From assembly GCF_018139545.1 (NCBI RefSeq), contig NZ_JAGSPJ010000002.1, positions 1 to 64,000 on the forward strand: a stretch of 64,000 nucleotides of DNA, in the 5' to 3' direction. The position numbers and the translations under genes were made by a program. Below, in pieces: positions 46,581 through 56,155 of the stretch. The notes below the pieces were generated by a model that saw only the letters and a program-made list of their open reading frames with translations, was not told where the DNA came from and did not search any database. How positions within the stretch are numbered: the first letter of the stretch is position 1; each line of letters begins with the position of its first letter. The DNA is from Affinundibacterium fentianense. GTDB taxonomy: Bacteria > Pseudomonadota > Gammaproteobacteria > Burkholderiales > Burkholderiaceae_D.

Positions 46581-46913
46581 ATGACCGATTCAGCTAAATC
46601 AGCCCAAAAGCCAATACGTGAATTCTTTATCCAAGGACTTACTAGCGATGGCAAGCAATTCCGCCCAAGCGATTGGGCAGAACGATTGTGCGGCGCTATG
46701 TCATGTTTTCGTCCTGAGGGTGGCCGGAATGCGCATTTGCAATATTCCCCTTTTGTTCGACCAATACTTTTGAACGGTGTGCGCTCGGTCGTGGTGAACG
46801 AAGCTTTGCGGGAAATAGAGCCGCTGGCTTTCCATTTCGTGCTGAGTTTTGCAAAAGACAATGATTTACAAATCTTAGATGCATGTCTATTGCCAGAACG
46901 AACACAGACCTAA
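46581..46913 (+). CDS. DUF3579 domain protein
   Basis: 110 residues from ATG 46581. An upstream in-frame start at 46551 would add residues unlike the family. The core REFFIQGLTSDGKQFRPSDWAERLCGAMSCF fits DUF3579, a short protein widespread in Betaproteobacteria and of unknown function. There is no signal peptide or membrane helix. It is convergent with the disrupted small gene that follows. Confidence 0.85.
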   Translation: MTDSAKSAQKPIREFFIQGLTSDGKQFRPSDWAERLCGAMSCFRPEGGRNAHLQYSPFVRPILLNGVRSVVVNEALREIEPLAFHFVLSFAKDNDLQILDACLLPERTQT

Positions 46914-46918
46914 GTTTG

Positions 46919-47147
46919 CTATTTTTCGTACAGGTATTTCCCAACACAGAGCGTGATCGCAAAGCAAACTATCAAAGCGGTCACACTAGCGATGATCCAA
47001 TAAGGATCCAAAGCCCCCCCAAACCACCGCGAAAAATTTAAAAACCACGCTTGAGAATACAGCCGCGTAAAAGCTAGGTAACCAAAGTCCATTGACCCGA
47101 CGGTGAATTAGAATTGCACAAACCGCCGCCAATAAAATCAGCGCCAA
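46919..47147 (-). pseudogene. Small membrane protein gene disrupted by a frameshift at a run of seven C
   Basis: On the minus strand, 12 bp after the nhaD stop, one frame reads LALILLAAVCAILIHRRVNG, continues as a hydrophobic segment ending VVFKFFAVVWGG, then runs out of frame soon after. Another frame continues with DPYWIIASVTALIVCFAITL and CVGKYLYEK before a stop at 46919-46921. The switch falls at seven G on the coding strand (47014-47020 as C). Removing one G joins the parts into a protein of about 75 residues with two or three membrane helices. The start is unclear: TTG 47147 is the first codon after an in-frame stop. It could be a real mutation, a sequencing error or recoding. Confidence 0.6.
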
Positions 47148-47159
47148 ATATCTTTATGC

Positions 47160-48455
47160 TCAAGTAATGGCGCCAGTATGGGTCAATGCATATTGCAAAA
47201 TGTAAGCTAGTGCTCCAGCAAAATAGCCCAGCAATGCAAGACCGCTCATTTTCTTTACATACCAGAAAAAGTCAATTTTTTCTAAACCCATTGCTGCAAC
47301 ACCCGCTGCAGATCCAATAATCAGGATGGAACCACCAGTACCAGCACAGTAAGCCATAAATTCCCACAGAAAACTATCGATGGGAAATTGACTTAAGCTA
47401 TACATTCCCATCGATGCTGCGACCAAAGGAACATTATCAACGATCGCGCTAGCCAAGCCGATTAATAAAACGATCAGATCCTGGCGTCCAACATATTGAT
47501 CCAACAAATTCGCCAAAGAACTCAGAATGTGCGCGTGTTCCAATACCGCGACAGCCAATAATATTCCAACAAAAAACACGATAGAACTCAGATCAATCCG
47601 AGTCAATGCGCTCACAAGTGTGAGGCGCTCTTTTTGTTCATCCGTTTTGTCTCTATGTAGTAAATCACCGACCATCCACAATATTCCTAACCCAAATAAA
47701 ATACCAATAAATGGGGGTAGGTGCGTCCAAGTCTTGAATGCTGGAACACAAATCAAAATCGCTAAACCCAAATAGAATATGCAGTTGCGTTCAAATTTTC
47801 CCGCCAGATTGACAGCATGCTCACCGTGAACTGACGTGACCAATAACTTATTTCCTAGAACGAGGCTTGTTACGATCAAAGGCACCAATAAATTTATTAA
47901 ACTAGGCAAGAATAAACCTTTCATGATTTCAATCGCTGATATTTGCCCACCGATCCACAGCATGGTTGTGGTCACATCACCGATCGGGGTCCACGCACCG
48001 CCAGCATTCGCAGCAATCACAATTATCCCAGCGAAATACAATCGGTCCTCACGCCTCTCCAACAATTTTCGCAACATCGAAATCATAATAATGGTGGTCG
48101 TCAAATTATCCAGAATCGCACTTAAGAAAAAAGTAATGACCCCCACTATCCACACCAAATGTGAAAGCCGCTTGGTTTGAATTCGCGAAGTAATGACTTC
48201 AAAACCATTATGTGCGTCGATCACTTCAACAATCGCCATTGCGCCCATCAAGAAAAAGACTATCTGTGCAGTTGAAGTCAACGATTCCGCTAATTGATGT
48301 TCGACCAAGCTAACATCATTTTTTGTCAGTGCATAAATGCTCCAAAGCAGACCCGCACCAATCAACGCTGAAGCAGTCTTATTCACTTTGATTGCGTGTT
48401 CGAACACAATCGCTAAATAGGAACACACGAATACACATATCAATAAATTCAACAT
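47160..48455 (-). CDS. nhaD: Sodium/proton antiporter, NhaD family
   Basis: 431 residues from ATG 48455, which has GGGAA nine bases upstream. A GTG 12 codons earlier is open. About twelve membrane helices. Typical NhaD segments are FFLSAILDNLTTTIIMISML, GAWTPIGDVTTTMLW and ASAIVDNVPLVAASMGMY, holding the acidic and polar residues used for ion exchange. It exports Na+ or Li+ in exchange for protons. The disrupted small membrane gene follows on the same strand. Confidence 0.93.
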   Translation of the reverse strand: MLNLLICVFVCSYLAIVFEHAIKVNKTASALIGAGLLWSIYALTKNDVSLVEHQLAESLTSTAQIVFFLMGAMAIVEVIDAHNGFEVITSRIQTKRLSHLVWIVGVITFFLSAILDNLTTTIIMISMLRKLLERREDRLYFAGIIVIAANAGGAWTPIGDVTTTMLWIGGQISAIEIMKGLFLPSLINLLVPLIVTSLVLGNKLLVTSVHGEHAVNLAGKFERNCIFYLGLAILICVPAFKTWTHLPPFIGILFGLGILWMVGDLLHRDKTDEQKERLTLVSALTRIDLSSIVFFVGILLAVAVLEHAHILSSLANLLDQYVGRQDLIVLLIGLASAIVDNVPLVAASMGMYSLSQFPIDSFLWEFMAYCAGTGGSILIIGSAAGVAAMGLEKIDFFWYVKKMSGLALLGYFAGALAYILQYALTHTGAIT

Positions 48456-48636
48456 AACAGCAATTTCCCATTCAAATGCGGCGGGGGGCACTCTGCAAAA
48501 TTAAACCGCATACTCTACATGACTCTCGAATCAATGTCCTTCAATTCAACATGGTAGAAATCAAATTCTCTGCGATAATGGATTAAAAAGGACACATAGA
48601 ATGTGTCTAGGATGAACTTCTAAGCTTTGAGGATTT

Positions 48637-49092
48637 ATGTATATCGGAAAATTAAATCAAGATACTAGCTATTTTCCCGAACCTTTGGCTTCTGCAATCA
48701 GACATTTAAACTGCACCGATTACAGCGGTCATGAAGCGGGAAAGTATCCTATCGAGGGTGAACGTATGTTTGCGATCGTTCAAGAGCCCTTCACACAATC
48801 TTGGGAAACAGGCTACCCAGAATTCCATGCACGTTATATCGACATACAGTTGGTATTGGAAGGGGAAGAAGCGATTGGATATTTACCGCCCAATTCAACA
48901 CTGTGTCCGCACGAGGATTTTTTAGCAGATCGTGACATTGCGTTTGTGCCGCAACAAACTAGGGAAACGCGGATCGTCCTGACCAAAGGTATGTTTGCAG
49001 TTTTCTTTCCAGGTGAGCTACATAGACCTTGCCGCGCAGTTGATAGAGGAATGCAAATTAAAAAAGTTGTGATAAAAATTTTGGCAAAATAA
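48637..49092 (+). CDS. YhcH/YjgK/YiaL family protein (cupin-like)
   Basis: 151 residues. ERMFAIVQEPFTQ, ARYIDIQLVLEGEEAIGY and the late GMFAVFFPGELHRPCRAV with a metal-ligand-like histidine match the DUF386 family (TabA, YhcH/NanQ). Some members open or interconvert sugar anomers such as sialic acid. The substrate cannot be told here, and no sialate genes are adjacent. It is divergent from nhaD. Confidence 0.88.
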   Translation: MYIGKLNQDTSYFPEPLASAIRHLNCTDYSGHEAGKYPIEGERMFAIVQEPFTQSWETGYPEFHARYIDIQLVLEGEEAIGYLPPNSTLCPHEDFLADRDIAFVPQQTRETRIVLTKGMFAVFFPGELHRPCRAVDRGMQIKKVVIKILAK

Positions 49093-49165
49093 CCGAAGAT
49101 TTTATCGTTATGCATAGAGTAAGCTTCCGCCGTGTTCATTTTTATTCTTTGAAGAGGTCATTTAC

Positions 49166-49765
49166 ATGAAACGATTGCTTTTAACATCCCTACTTACCAT
49201 TAGCCTCGCCTCTGGCCTAAGCGGCTGCGGTTACAATACCTTGCAAGCGCAAGATGAAACAGTCAAAGCGTCTTGGTCAGAAGTACTCAATCAGTACCAG
49301 CGTCGCGCTGATTTAATTCCGAACTTGGTACAAGTTGTTCAAGGTTACGCTGGCCATGAAAAAGATGTTTTGCTTGGCGTAACAGAAGCACGCGCTAAAG
49401 TGGGTGGCATACAAATGACGCCAGAACTGGCGAAAGATCCAGAAGCACTCAAAAAATTTCAAGAGGCGCAAGAAGGTATGACTTCTGCCCTCTCGCGCTT
49501 GATGGTGATTTCTGAAAACTATCCTGCTCTGAAAGCAAATGAAAATTTCCGCGATTTATCCTCACAATTGGAAGGAACAGAGAATCGCATCTCGGTCGCA
49601 CGCAATCGTTATATTCAGGATGTCAAAGTCTACAATGTCACCGTGCGTTCTTTTCCTAACAACTTGACCGCAAAAATGTTTGGCATGGAAATCAAGCCGA
49701 ACTTTACAGTCGAGAATGAAAAAGCCATTTCGACCGTCCCTAAAGTTGATTTCGGTAAAAAATAA
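49166..49765 (+). CDS. lemA: LemA family protein
   Basis: 199 residues. An N-terminal lipoprotein-type signal (LASGLSGCGYNTLQ, cysteine about 21) is followed by the LemA helical core (ASWSEVLNQYQRRADLIPNLVQVVQGYAGHE). AAGAGG precedes the ATG. Its stop overlaps the next ATG by one base. LemA proteins commonly accompany TPM-domain proteins at the membrane. The biochemical role is unsettled. Confidence 0.93.
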   Translation: MKRLLLTSLLTISLASGLSGCGYNTLQAQDETVKASWSEVLNQYQRRADLIPNLVQVVQGYAGHEKDVLLGVTEARAKVGGIQMTPELAKDPEALKKFQEAQEGMTSALSRLMVISENYPALKANENFRDLSSQLEGTENRISVARNRYIQDVKVYNVTVRSFPNNLTAKMFGMEIKPNFTVENEKAISTVPKVDFGKK

Positions 49766-50685
49766 TGCAGAAGCTAAGGATTAGCGTTCACTTCCTATGG
49801 CTAATTTTGCTTCCGATGAGTATTTTGATCGGAAGCAGGCCTGCATACGCAGATCAGATCGCCATTCCTAAACTAACACAACGAGTAACCGATCTTACGC
49901 AAACCCTTACTACAGAGCAAACAGAATCATTGGCGCAAAAATTAGCCCTTTTAGAAAAAACAAAAGGTAGCCAAATCGCCATACTCCTAATCCCCACAAC
50001 TGGAGAAGAATCTATTGAACAATACTCGATTCGTGTTGTGGATGAATGGAAAATTGGCCGAAAAGGTACTGCGGATGGTGCGCTGTTTCTTATCGCAAAA
50101 AATGACAAACGAATGCGCATTGAAGTTGGTAGAGGGTTAGAAGGTGCTTTGACCGATGTAGCAAGTGCACGCATCATTCGTGAGTTCGTTAGACCGGCTT
50201 TCAAACAGAATGATTTTTTTGGCGGCATTAATTTGGGTGTGGATAAAATTATTACCGTGATTGAGGGAGAGCCACTCCCAGCACCCGAAGCTAGCCAAGG
50301 ACATTCCGCAAATTTCACTGACAAAACACAAATACTAGGGGTCCATCCGCTCGTATGGTTAGTCTTACTCATATTTGGCTTAATTTTAAGCAAAATAGTC
50401 GGCCCTTGGCCAGGTCGAGGTGGGTTGGGAATAGCCAGTGCTGGGACAGCACTGTTTGCTGGTGCTCCGATTGCGATGGCAGCACTTGCGGGACTCGCGA
50501 TGGTAGTTCTATACAGTTTGCTCGCAAGTCGCCTCTTTTGGGATATCGCAGGAACGGTCATTCAAAGCGGAACGATCGGTGGTTTTGGTGGTGGACATTC
50601 TAGCGATGAGAGTGGGAGCAGCAATGATAGCTTCAGTGGCGGTGGCGGTGATTTTGGAGGCGGTGGTGCCTCGGGAGATTGGTAA
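49765..50685 (+). CDS. TPM-domain (YgcG-like) membrane protein
   Basis: 306 residues. A signal peptide (about 1-29, ending AYA) is followed by the TPM domain (about 35-165; VTDLTQTLTTEQTESLAQKL, RIEVGRGLEGALTD), membrane helices at about 195-250, and a glycine/serine-rich tail (GGGGDFGGGGASGDW) typical of this family. The tail resembles those thought to be processed or to anchor the protein. It is the middle gene of lemA-TPM-TPM, with TAATG overlaps on both sides. Confidence 0.92.
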   Translation: MQKLRISVHFLWLILLPMSILIGSRPAYADQIAIPKLTQRVTDLTQTLTTEQTESLAQKLALLEKTKGSQIAILLIPTTGEESIEQYSIRVVDEWKIGRKGTADGALFLIAKNDKRMRIEVGRGLEGALTDVASARIIREFVRPAFKQNDFFGGINLGVDKIITVIEGEPLPAPEASQGHSANFTDKTQILGVHPLVWLVLLIFGLILSKIVGPWPGRGGLGIASAGTALFAGAPIAMAALAGLAMVVLYSLLASRLFWDIAGTVIQSGTIGGFGGGHSSDESGSSNDSFSGGGGDFGGGGASGDW

Positions 50686-51197
50686 TGAATCAACATCGCG
50701 TTTGGTCAAATCTACGAACACGGTTTCAAATCAATCCGTATCGCAAATATTTCAATCTCGAAAATAGACAAAGACTGGGCACTTCCATCACTCAGGCAGA
50801 ACGCGGCCATCGTGGTGAAATCAAAATTGTCGTTGAAACGCATCTCAGTTTAAATCAATTGTCGCGCGGGCTCACTCCTAGGGAGCGGGCGCTCGAATGG
50901 TTTTCTAATCTTCGGATATGGGATACCGAAGAAAACTCAGGGATATTGTTGTATCTCCTTCTCGCTGAGCGCAGAATTGAAATTATCGCCGATCGCGGCA
51001 TTACCAAAATGGTTGAACAATCTGCTTGGGACAAAATCTGTGCAGATTTGCAAAATCAACTCGCTGCAGACAAAGTAATTGATGGTCTATGCGATGCAAG
51101 TCAACGATTTGGAGATCTGTTACGTCAACATTTTCCGCAAGTGGGTGACAGCGCGAATCCTGATGAGTTAAGCAATGAAGTGATCTTTATTCCATAA
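50685..51197 (+). CDS. Second TPM-domain protein
   Basis: 170 residues from ATG 50685, overlapping the previous stop by one base. There is no signal peptide. A TPM domain covers most of the protein (QAERGHRGEIKIVVETHLSL, LTPRERALEWFSNLRIWDTEENSGILLYL, RRIEIIADRGI). It is probably cytoplasmic or membrane-associated and works with LemA and the first TPM protein. Function unknown. Confidence 0.9.
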   Translation: MNQHRVWSNLRTRFQINPYRKYFNLENRQRLGTSITQAERGHRGEIKIVVETHLSLNQLSRGLTPRERALEWFSNLRIWDTEENSGILLYLLLAERRIEIIADRGITKMVEQSAWDKICADLQNQLAADKVIDGLCDASQRFGDLLRQHFPQVGDSANPDELSNEVIFIP

Positions 51198-51252
51198 ACC
51201 CGTCTACAGGCGAACTGCCTCGAAAAGTGAGCTTTAGATGAAGCCTAAAGTC

Positions 51253-51277
51253 GCGCGGTGCCGAGACCACACCGCGC
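51253..51277 (-). terminator. Terminator-like hairpin after fbp
   Basis: GCGCGGTG (51253-51260) pairs with CACCGCGC (51270-51277) around a 9-nt loop, 11 bp past the fbp stop. A second weak stem CTTTAG/CTAAAG is at 51232-51250. The U-tract is poor. Confidence 0.45.
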
Positions 51278-51288
51278 CACTCGCGACA

Positions 51289-52305
51289 TCAGTTTGAATG
51301 TTCAGCGTGATAACGCGTGATCAATTCCACTTCATTTTTCGATCCCAAAAACACGGGAACGCGTTGATGCAATGCATGTGGCTGAATATCTAACATCCTT
51401 TGTTTTCCGTCAGTCGATGCACCGCCTGCTTGTTCAACAATCATCGACATAGGATTAGCCTCATACATCAAGCGCAATTTACCCGCTTTATCAGGCTCAC
51501 GTTTGTCCGCCGGATACATAAAAATGCCACCGCGGTGCAAAATGCGGTGTACATCAGCGACCATAGAAGCAATCCATCGCATATTGTAATTTTTATTTAG
51601 AGGGCCGGTTTTTCCTGCCAACATCTCATCCACATAACGCGTAACAGGTGGATACCAATGACGCACATTCGACATGTTAATTGCAAATTCTTGTGTATCA
51701 ACTGGAATCTGAATATTCCGTTCAGTCAGTACCCATGAGCCCATTTCACGATCTAGAGTGAAACAGTTAACGCCATTACCGGTCGTAAATATCAACATTG
51801 TTTGTGGACCATAAATCGCGTAACCAGCCGCGACTTGCTGACTACCTTTTTGTAGAAAATCTTGCTCTGTGGGGATTGCCATCCCCTCAGGCGCTTTCAA
51901 TACCGAAAAGATTGTACCAATTGATACATTCACATCAATGTTACTTGATCCATCAAGTGGATCAAACAACAGCATATATTCGCCTTGCGGATAACGATTC
52001 GGAATCGGATGAATCGTTTCCATTTCTTCGGATGCCATCGCGGCCAAATGTCCACCCCACTCGTTGGCCTCTAACAAGATTTCATTTGATAAGATGTCGA
52101 GCTTTTTTTGAACCTCACCCTGTACGTTTTCGGAATGTGCCGTCCCCAGTACTTCGCCCAATGCCCCTTTACCAACAGCATGGCTAATGGTCTTGCAAGC
52201 ACGGGCCACCACTTCGATCAACAGTCGTAATTCAGCCGGAATATTGTTATTCAGCCGTTGCTCTTCAACCAAAAACCGAGTCAAACTAATACGTTTCATA
52301 TTCAT
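51289..52305 (-). CDS. fbp: Class 1 fructose-1,6-bisphosphatase
   Basis: 338 residues, normal length. The metal-binding motif [12 protein letters not shown] is present, with [18 protein letters not shown] and [23 protein letters not shown] for substrate binding. It dephosphorylates fructose-1,6-bisphosphate in gluconeogenesis. The start could be 52305 or two codons in. AAGAGGA precedes it. pepN lies 39 bp upstream, so the two may be co-transcribed. Confidence 0.97.
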   Translation of the reverse strand: MNMKRISLTRFLVEEQRLNNNIPAELRLLIEVVARACKTISHAVGKGALGEVLGTAHSENVQGEVQKKLDILSNEILLEANEWGGHLAAMASEEMETIHPIPNRYPQGEYMLLFDPLDGSSNIDVNVSIGTIFSVLKAPEGMAIPTEQDFLQKGSQQVAAGYAIYGPQTMLIFTTGNGVNCFTLDREMGSWVLTERNIQIPVDTQEFAINMSNVRHWYPPVTRYVDEMLAGKTGPLNKNYNMRWIASMVADVHRILHRGGIFMYPADKREPDKAGKLRLMYEANPMSMIVEQAGGASTDGKQRMLDIQPHALHQRVPVFLGSKNEVELITRYHAEHSN

Positions 52306-52344
52306 CCTCTTTTAAATTAATCTGTAATTATTGTCACTTCTGCC

Positions 52345-55035
52345 TTAAATAGCTAAAGCCTTACTAATCACTTCCGCCACATCTTTAGATAGACTCTTCG
52401 TTTTAGCGACTCTTTCTAAAGCTGCCTTCATTCGCGTTTGTTGGGCTTTGGGATATTTTGTCCAGCGATCCAAGCTACGTGCAAGACGTGCAGCAACTTG
52501 CGGGTTGAGTTTATTCAAAGCAATCACCGAATCCGCCCAGAATTCATAGCCGCTGCCATCCGCGCAATGAAATTGCGCTGGGTTCGCATTACAAAATGCA
52601 AAGATTAAACTCCGAGCACGGTTAGGATTACCCATACTAAAGGCCTTGTGCTGCATTAGCTGACGCACTTGCGTAACATCAGTAGTCGGTGCAGTTGCCT
52701 GCAAAGTAAACCATTTATCGATGACTAAGGCATCATTCTGAAACTCTTTATAAAATTCGAGCAATACTTGATTTCGCGTTTTTCGATAAACTTTGTCTAA
52801 TGCAGAAGAACAATGCAACATTGCGAGCAAAGCTGCCATTCTATCAGTCATATTCTCTGCATCTTGATACTGTGTATAGGCCAGTTCATAAGTGCTTTTC
52901 TCTGCCCACTCAACCAAGTATGCTAATGCACAATTTTTCAATGCGCGCTTACCTGCAGATAGAGCATCAGGACTATATTTTCCTGGCGTCTGATTATCCT
53001 GATAAACCTGCAACAAATCGGACTTCAAGTATTGCGCTATTTCAGCACGCGCAAATTGTCGCGCTTGATGTATGCCTTGTGGATCTGCCACTTTCATTTC
53101 CTCTGCAATCATCGCTTCGGACGGTAAAGTTAACACCAACTCACGGAATGCTGGATCGAGCGAAGTATCGATCAGGGTTTTCTTTAGGGCATCGAGGAAT
53201 AAAATATCTAAACTTAGCGGAACGCCCTTTTGAATTGCCGACACGAGATTTAGAAGGCGACGCATTGCCAAGCGCTGACCAGCCTCCCAGCGACAAAACG
53301 GATCGCTATCATAGGCAAGTAAGTGAGCGAGTTGTTCATCGCAATACTCAAATTCCAAGATAACTGGGGCAGAGAAGTTACGAAGCAGTGACGGCGTCAC
53401 GTCTTGCTCAACATTGACAAAAACAAATTGTTGTGACTCCCTGGTCAACTCTAAAATCTTAGTACGCGCAACAATTGTGTCGCCTTCCAATTGCAGCGGC
53501 ACTTCACCTCCTTGCACATCGATTAAGCCAAAAGCAACTGGGATATGAAATGGCTTTTTCTTAGACTGACCTGCCGTTTTTGGACAACTTTGGGTCAAAC
53601 TCAGAGAGTAAGTTTTCTTGCTTCCATCATAGTGTCCCTGCGCAGAAACGCGTGGCGTGCCCGCTTGGCTATACCAACGTTCAAATTGCTTTAAATCACG
53701 TCCATTGGCGTCCGCCATTGCCACACGAAAATCATCGCAAGTGACTGCCTGACCATCATGCCGCTGAAAATACAAATCCATGCCGCGGCGAAAACCTTCG
53801 TGCCCCAATAAGGTGTAATACATCCTCACCACCTCGGCACCTTTTTCATAGATAGTGACGGTATAAAAATTATTGATTTCAACAAAGGAATCTGGTCGCA
53901 CTGGATGCGCCATTGGTCCTGCATCTTCCGAGAATTGCAACTGTCGCAGGACACGTACATCCTCAATCCGTTTCACTGCTCGTCCTGTTTCGGTGCCAAC
54001 CAGGTCACCCGAAAATTCTTGATCGCGAAAAACAGTCAGGCCTTCCTTTAAGGACAATTGAAACCAATCACGGCAAGTGACACGATTGCCTGTCCAATTA
54101 TGGAAATATTCATGCCCGACAACCGATTCTATCCCCGCATAATCCGTATCGGTAGCGACGCGAGGGTTTGCTAATACATACTTAGTATTGAAAATATTGA
54201 GTCCTTTATTTTCCATCGCTCCCATATTGAAATCACTGGTTGCAACGATCATAAAGCGATCTAAATCAAGCTCCAATCCGAACCGTTGTTCGTCCCAACG
54301 AATGCTCTTTTTTAAGGAATCCATCGCATGCTGGGTCTTATCAAGATTGCCCGGCTCAACCCATACTTGCAATAAAACTTGACGGCCGGATTGCAATTTG
54401 AACTTTTCTTCTTGGCAAACGAGTTTTCCTGCGACCAAGGCAAATAAATAGGAAGGCTTCTTGAAAGGATCTTCCCACTTAGCATAGTGTCGACCATCCC
54501 CTAGGTCGCCTTGTTCGATCAAATTGCCGTTAGAAAGCAACACTGGGTAAGCGTCTTTATCTCCACGCAACATGACGGTGAAACTTGCCATCACATCTGG
54601 ACGGTCCGGAAAATACGTAATTTTTCGAAAACCCTCAGCTTCACACTGGGTGTAAAAATTTCCATTTGACACATAAAGACCCGACATCGTCGTGTTCTTA
54701 TCGGCAGCAATAGTCGTCTCTACTTCCAAACACACTTCGTCGGGTGCATTCACAATTGTCAAACACTCTTTCGTCAGTCGATAAGCTGACTTCTTCAAGT
54801 CAACCCCGTTGAGACGTAACTGCAATAATTTGATATCTTCGCCAAACAAAATCAAATCATTCTCAGAACGATCAGGATTGCGCCGCATGAATAGGCGCGT
54901 CGCAACATGAGTACGAATCGGATGCAAATCAAAACCCATTTCGACTTTATCAACCCAAAAATTGGGCGGCGCATAATCCTTCCGGTAAATACTAACTGGT
55001 ACTTCACTATCACTTTGTTGAATAGGTTTACGCAT
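52345..55035 (-). CDS. pepN: Aminopeptidase N (M1 family)
   Basis: 896 residues, the full bacterial PepN length. The GAMEN-like substrate motif is NMGAMENKGLN. The zinc site is HEYFH (308-312), with the third ligand glutamate in LKEGLTVFRDQEF. A C-terminal alpha-helical domain of about 350 residues follows. It removes N-terminal residues from peptides in the cytoplasm. Confidence 0.97.
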   Translation of the reverse strand: MRKPIQQSDSEVPVSIYRKDYAPPNFWVDKVEMGFDLHPIRTHVATRLFMRRNPDRSENDLILFGEDIKLLQLRLNGVDLKKSAYRLTKECLTIVNAPDEVCLEVETTIAADKNTTMSGLYVSNGNFYTQCEAEGFRKITYFPDRPDVMASFTVMLRGDKDAYPVLLSNGNLIEQGDLGDGRHYAKWEDPFKKPSYLFALVAGKLVCQEEKFKLQSGRQVLLQVWVEPGNLDKTQHAMDSLKKSIRWDEQRFGLELDLDRFMIVATSDFNMGAMENKGLNIFNTKYVLANPRVATDTDYAGIESVVGHEYFHNWTGNRVTCRDWFQLSLKEGLTVFRDQEFSGDLVGTETGRAVKRIEDVRVLRQLQFSEDAGPMAHPVRPDSFVEINNFYTVTIYEKGAEVVRMYYTLLGHEGFRRGMDLYFQRHDGQAVTCDDFRVAMADANGRDLKQFERWYSQAGTPRVSAQGHYDGSKKTYSLSLTQSCPKTAGQSKKKPFHIPVAFGLIDVQGGEVPLQLEGDTIVARTKILELTRESQQFVFVNVEQDVTPSLLRNFSAPVILEFEYCDEQLAHLLAYDSDPFCRWEAGQRLAMRRLLNLVSAIQKGVPLSLDILFLDALKKTLIDTSLDPAFRELVLTLPSEAMIAEEMKVADPQGIHQARQFARAEIAQYLKSDLLQVYQDNQTPGKYSPDALSAGKRALKNCALAYLVEWAEKSTYELAYTQYQDAENMTDRMAALLAMLHCSSALDKVYRKTRNQVLLEFYKEFQNDALVIDKWFTLQATAPTTDVTQVRQLMQHKAFSMGNPNRARSLIFAFCNANPAQFHCADGSGYEFWADSVIALNKLNPQVAARLARSLDRWTKYPKAQQTRMKAALERVAKTKSLSKDVAEVISKALAI

Positions 55036-55360
55036 AATAAATTTTCTTCCATGGGGCCAGTAATGAAATTCCCGAATGACTAGTCAGACTTTACTGAAAG
55101 GACTGCAAACAAAATAAGCAAAACCGTTATTCTACCAAGCAGATGAGTCACTGCGCGGCAAAAAGCCTGGATTATGCCTAAGGAATCCATCGCAAATGCA
55201 GGAAAACAAGAGAAATCTCTAGCGATCTCTCAAAGTGGTATGCAAATCGCTCTGCTCTACGCATCGTTACAAATGCTCACAGACTTTCCCTCACATTTAG
55301 ATCATGATAGAGTCACAACAGGTTTAAATTAAGAATTCTGAGTAATACTGGAGCAAAAAA
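55036..55360. other. Divergent intergenic region
   Basis: 325 bp between pepN and the DUF4136 gene. A 53-codon plus-strand frame (55174-55335) has no convincing ribosome site. No confident promoter or repeat was found. Confidence 0.5.
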
Positions 55361-56080
55361 ATGAAACAGTTCTGTTCACGATACTTTCGCGTTGCTAGCC
55401 TAATTGGCGCACTGTTATTGACTGGCTGTGCCAGCACTTTTTCGAGTAAAGTCCAAACGGTCAATCAATTGCCAGAAACGCTAAGCGACAAGACGTTTGT
55501 CTTTCAAGCCCATCCTGAACAATCTAACGACCTTGAATACACACATGCCGCTGAAGATATCAAAGCACGACTTCAAGAATTAGGTTTCAGCCAAAGCGAT
55601 GCATCGACTGCCCATCTTAAAGTCACGTTGCAACTCAATACAACGCCAGGCAATACGCATGTATCGAGTCCATTCGGTACACTTAACTACCTTGTAACGC
55701 CATCTGGCATGGTCATTCCAATCGGTGGTATTTCAAGTTTTCGTGCTTATACGCCCATGTTTCGCTATCCGCAACGTTTCTATAGCAGACCCATCATCTA
55801 TTCGCGCTTGTATAGCCCTTTCTACACTCCATTTCTATGGGGACGTCGCTACGATCCGTTCTGGGGACCTGAACTCGAGATAAGGCAATCGTTCGAACAT
55901 GGCGTCGAAATTGCAATTAGTGAGAATGCCACAGGAAAATTACTCTATGCGGTGAACGCGAAGACAGATCAAAATGATCCTTATATTGAATCCTATTTAC
56001 CGCTATTGGTCGAAAGTGCCTTAAGGGACTTCCCAAGTAAAAGCGGTGATGCACGGATTGAAATTCGCGTCGAAAAATAA
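55361..56080 (+). CDS. DUF4136 lipoprotein
   Basis: 239 residues. The lipoprotein signal LIGALLLTGCAST has its cysteine at 23. The DUF4136 domain follows (KTFVFQAHPEQSNDLEYTHAAEDIKARLQELGF). A Tyr/Phe/Arg-rich stretch (about 125-175) interrupts it, then GVEIAISENATGKLLYAVNA. It is probably anchored in the outer membrane facing the periplasm. Function unknown. GGAG precedes the ATG. Confidence 0.88.
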   Translation: MKQFCSRYFRVASLIGALLLTGCASTFSSKVQTVNQLPETLSDKTFVFQAHPEQSNDLEYTHAAEDIKARLQELGFSQSDASTAHLKVTLQLNTTPGNTHVSSPFGTLNYLVTPSGMVIPIGGISSFRAYTPMFRYPQRFYSRPIIYSRLYSPFYTPFLWGRRYDPFWGPELEIRQSFEHGVEIAISENATGKLLYAVNAKTDQNDPYIESYLPLLVESALRDFPSKSGDARIEIRVEK

Positions 56081-56091
56081 TCTATGTCTCC

Positions 56092-56123
56092 CCCCGACAA
56101 ATTGTTTTGATACATTGTCGGGG
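56092..56123 (+). terminator. Terminator after the DUF4136 gene
   Basis: CCCCGACAA (56092-56100) pairs perfectly with TTGTCGGGG (56115-56123) around a 14-nt loop, followed by AATTTTA. Confidence 0.65.
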
Positions 56124-56132
56124 AATTTTAAT

Positions 56133-56153
56133 GACCCGACCCTGAGCCGGGTC
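56133..56153 (-). terminator. Small hairpin after the DUF1631 gene
   Basis: GACCCG (56133-56138) pairs with CGGGTC (56148-56153), just past the DUF1631 stop on the minus strand. The tail is only AU-rich. Confidence 0.4.
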
Positions 56154-56155
56154 GA

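Noticed and set aside
55174..55335. 53-codon plus-strand frame upstream of the DUF4136 gene
   Set aside because: No Shine-Dalgarno, no signal or helix, and it would place a gene over the expected promoter.
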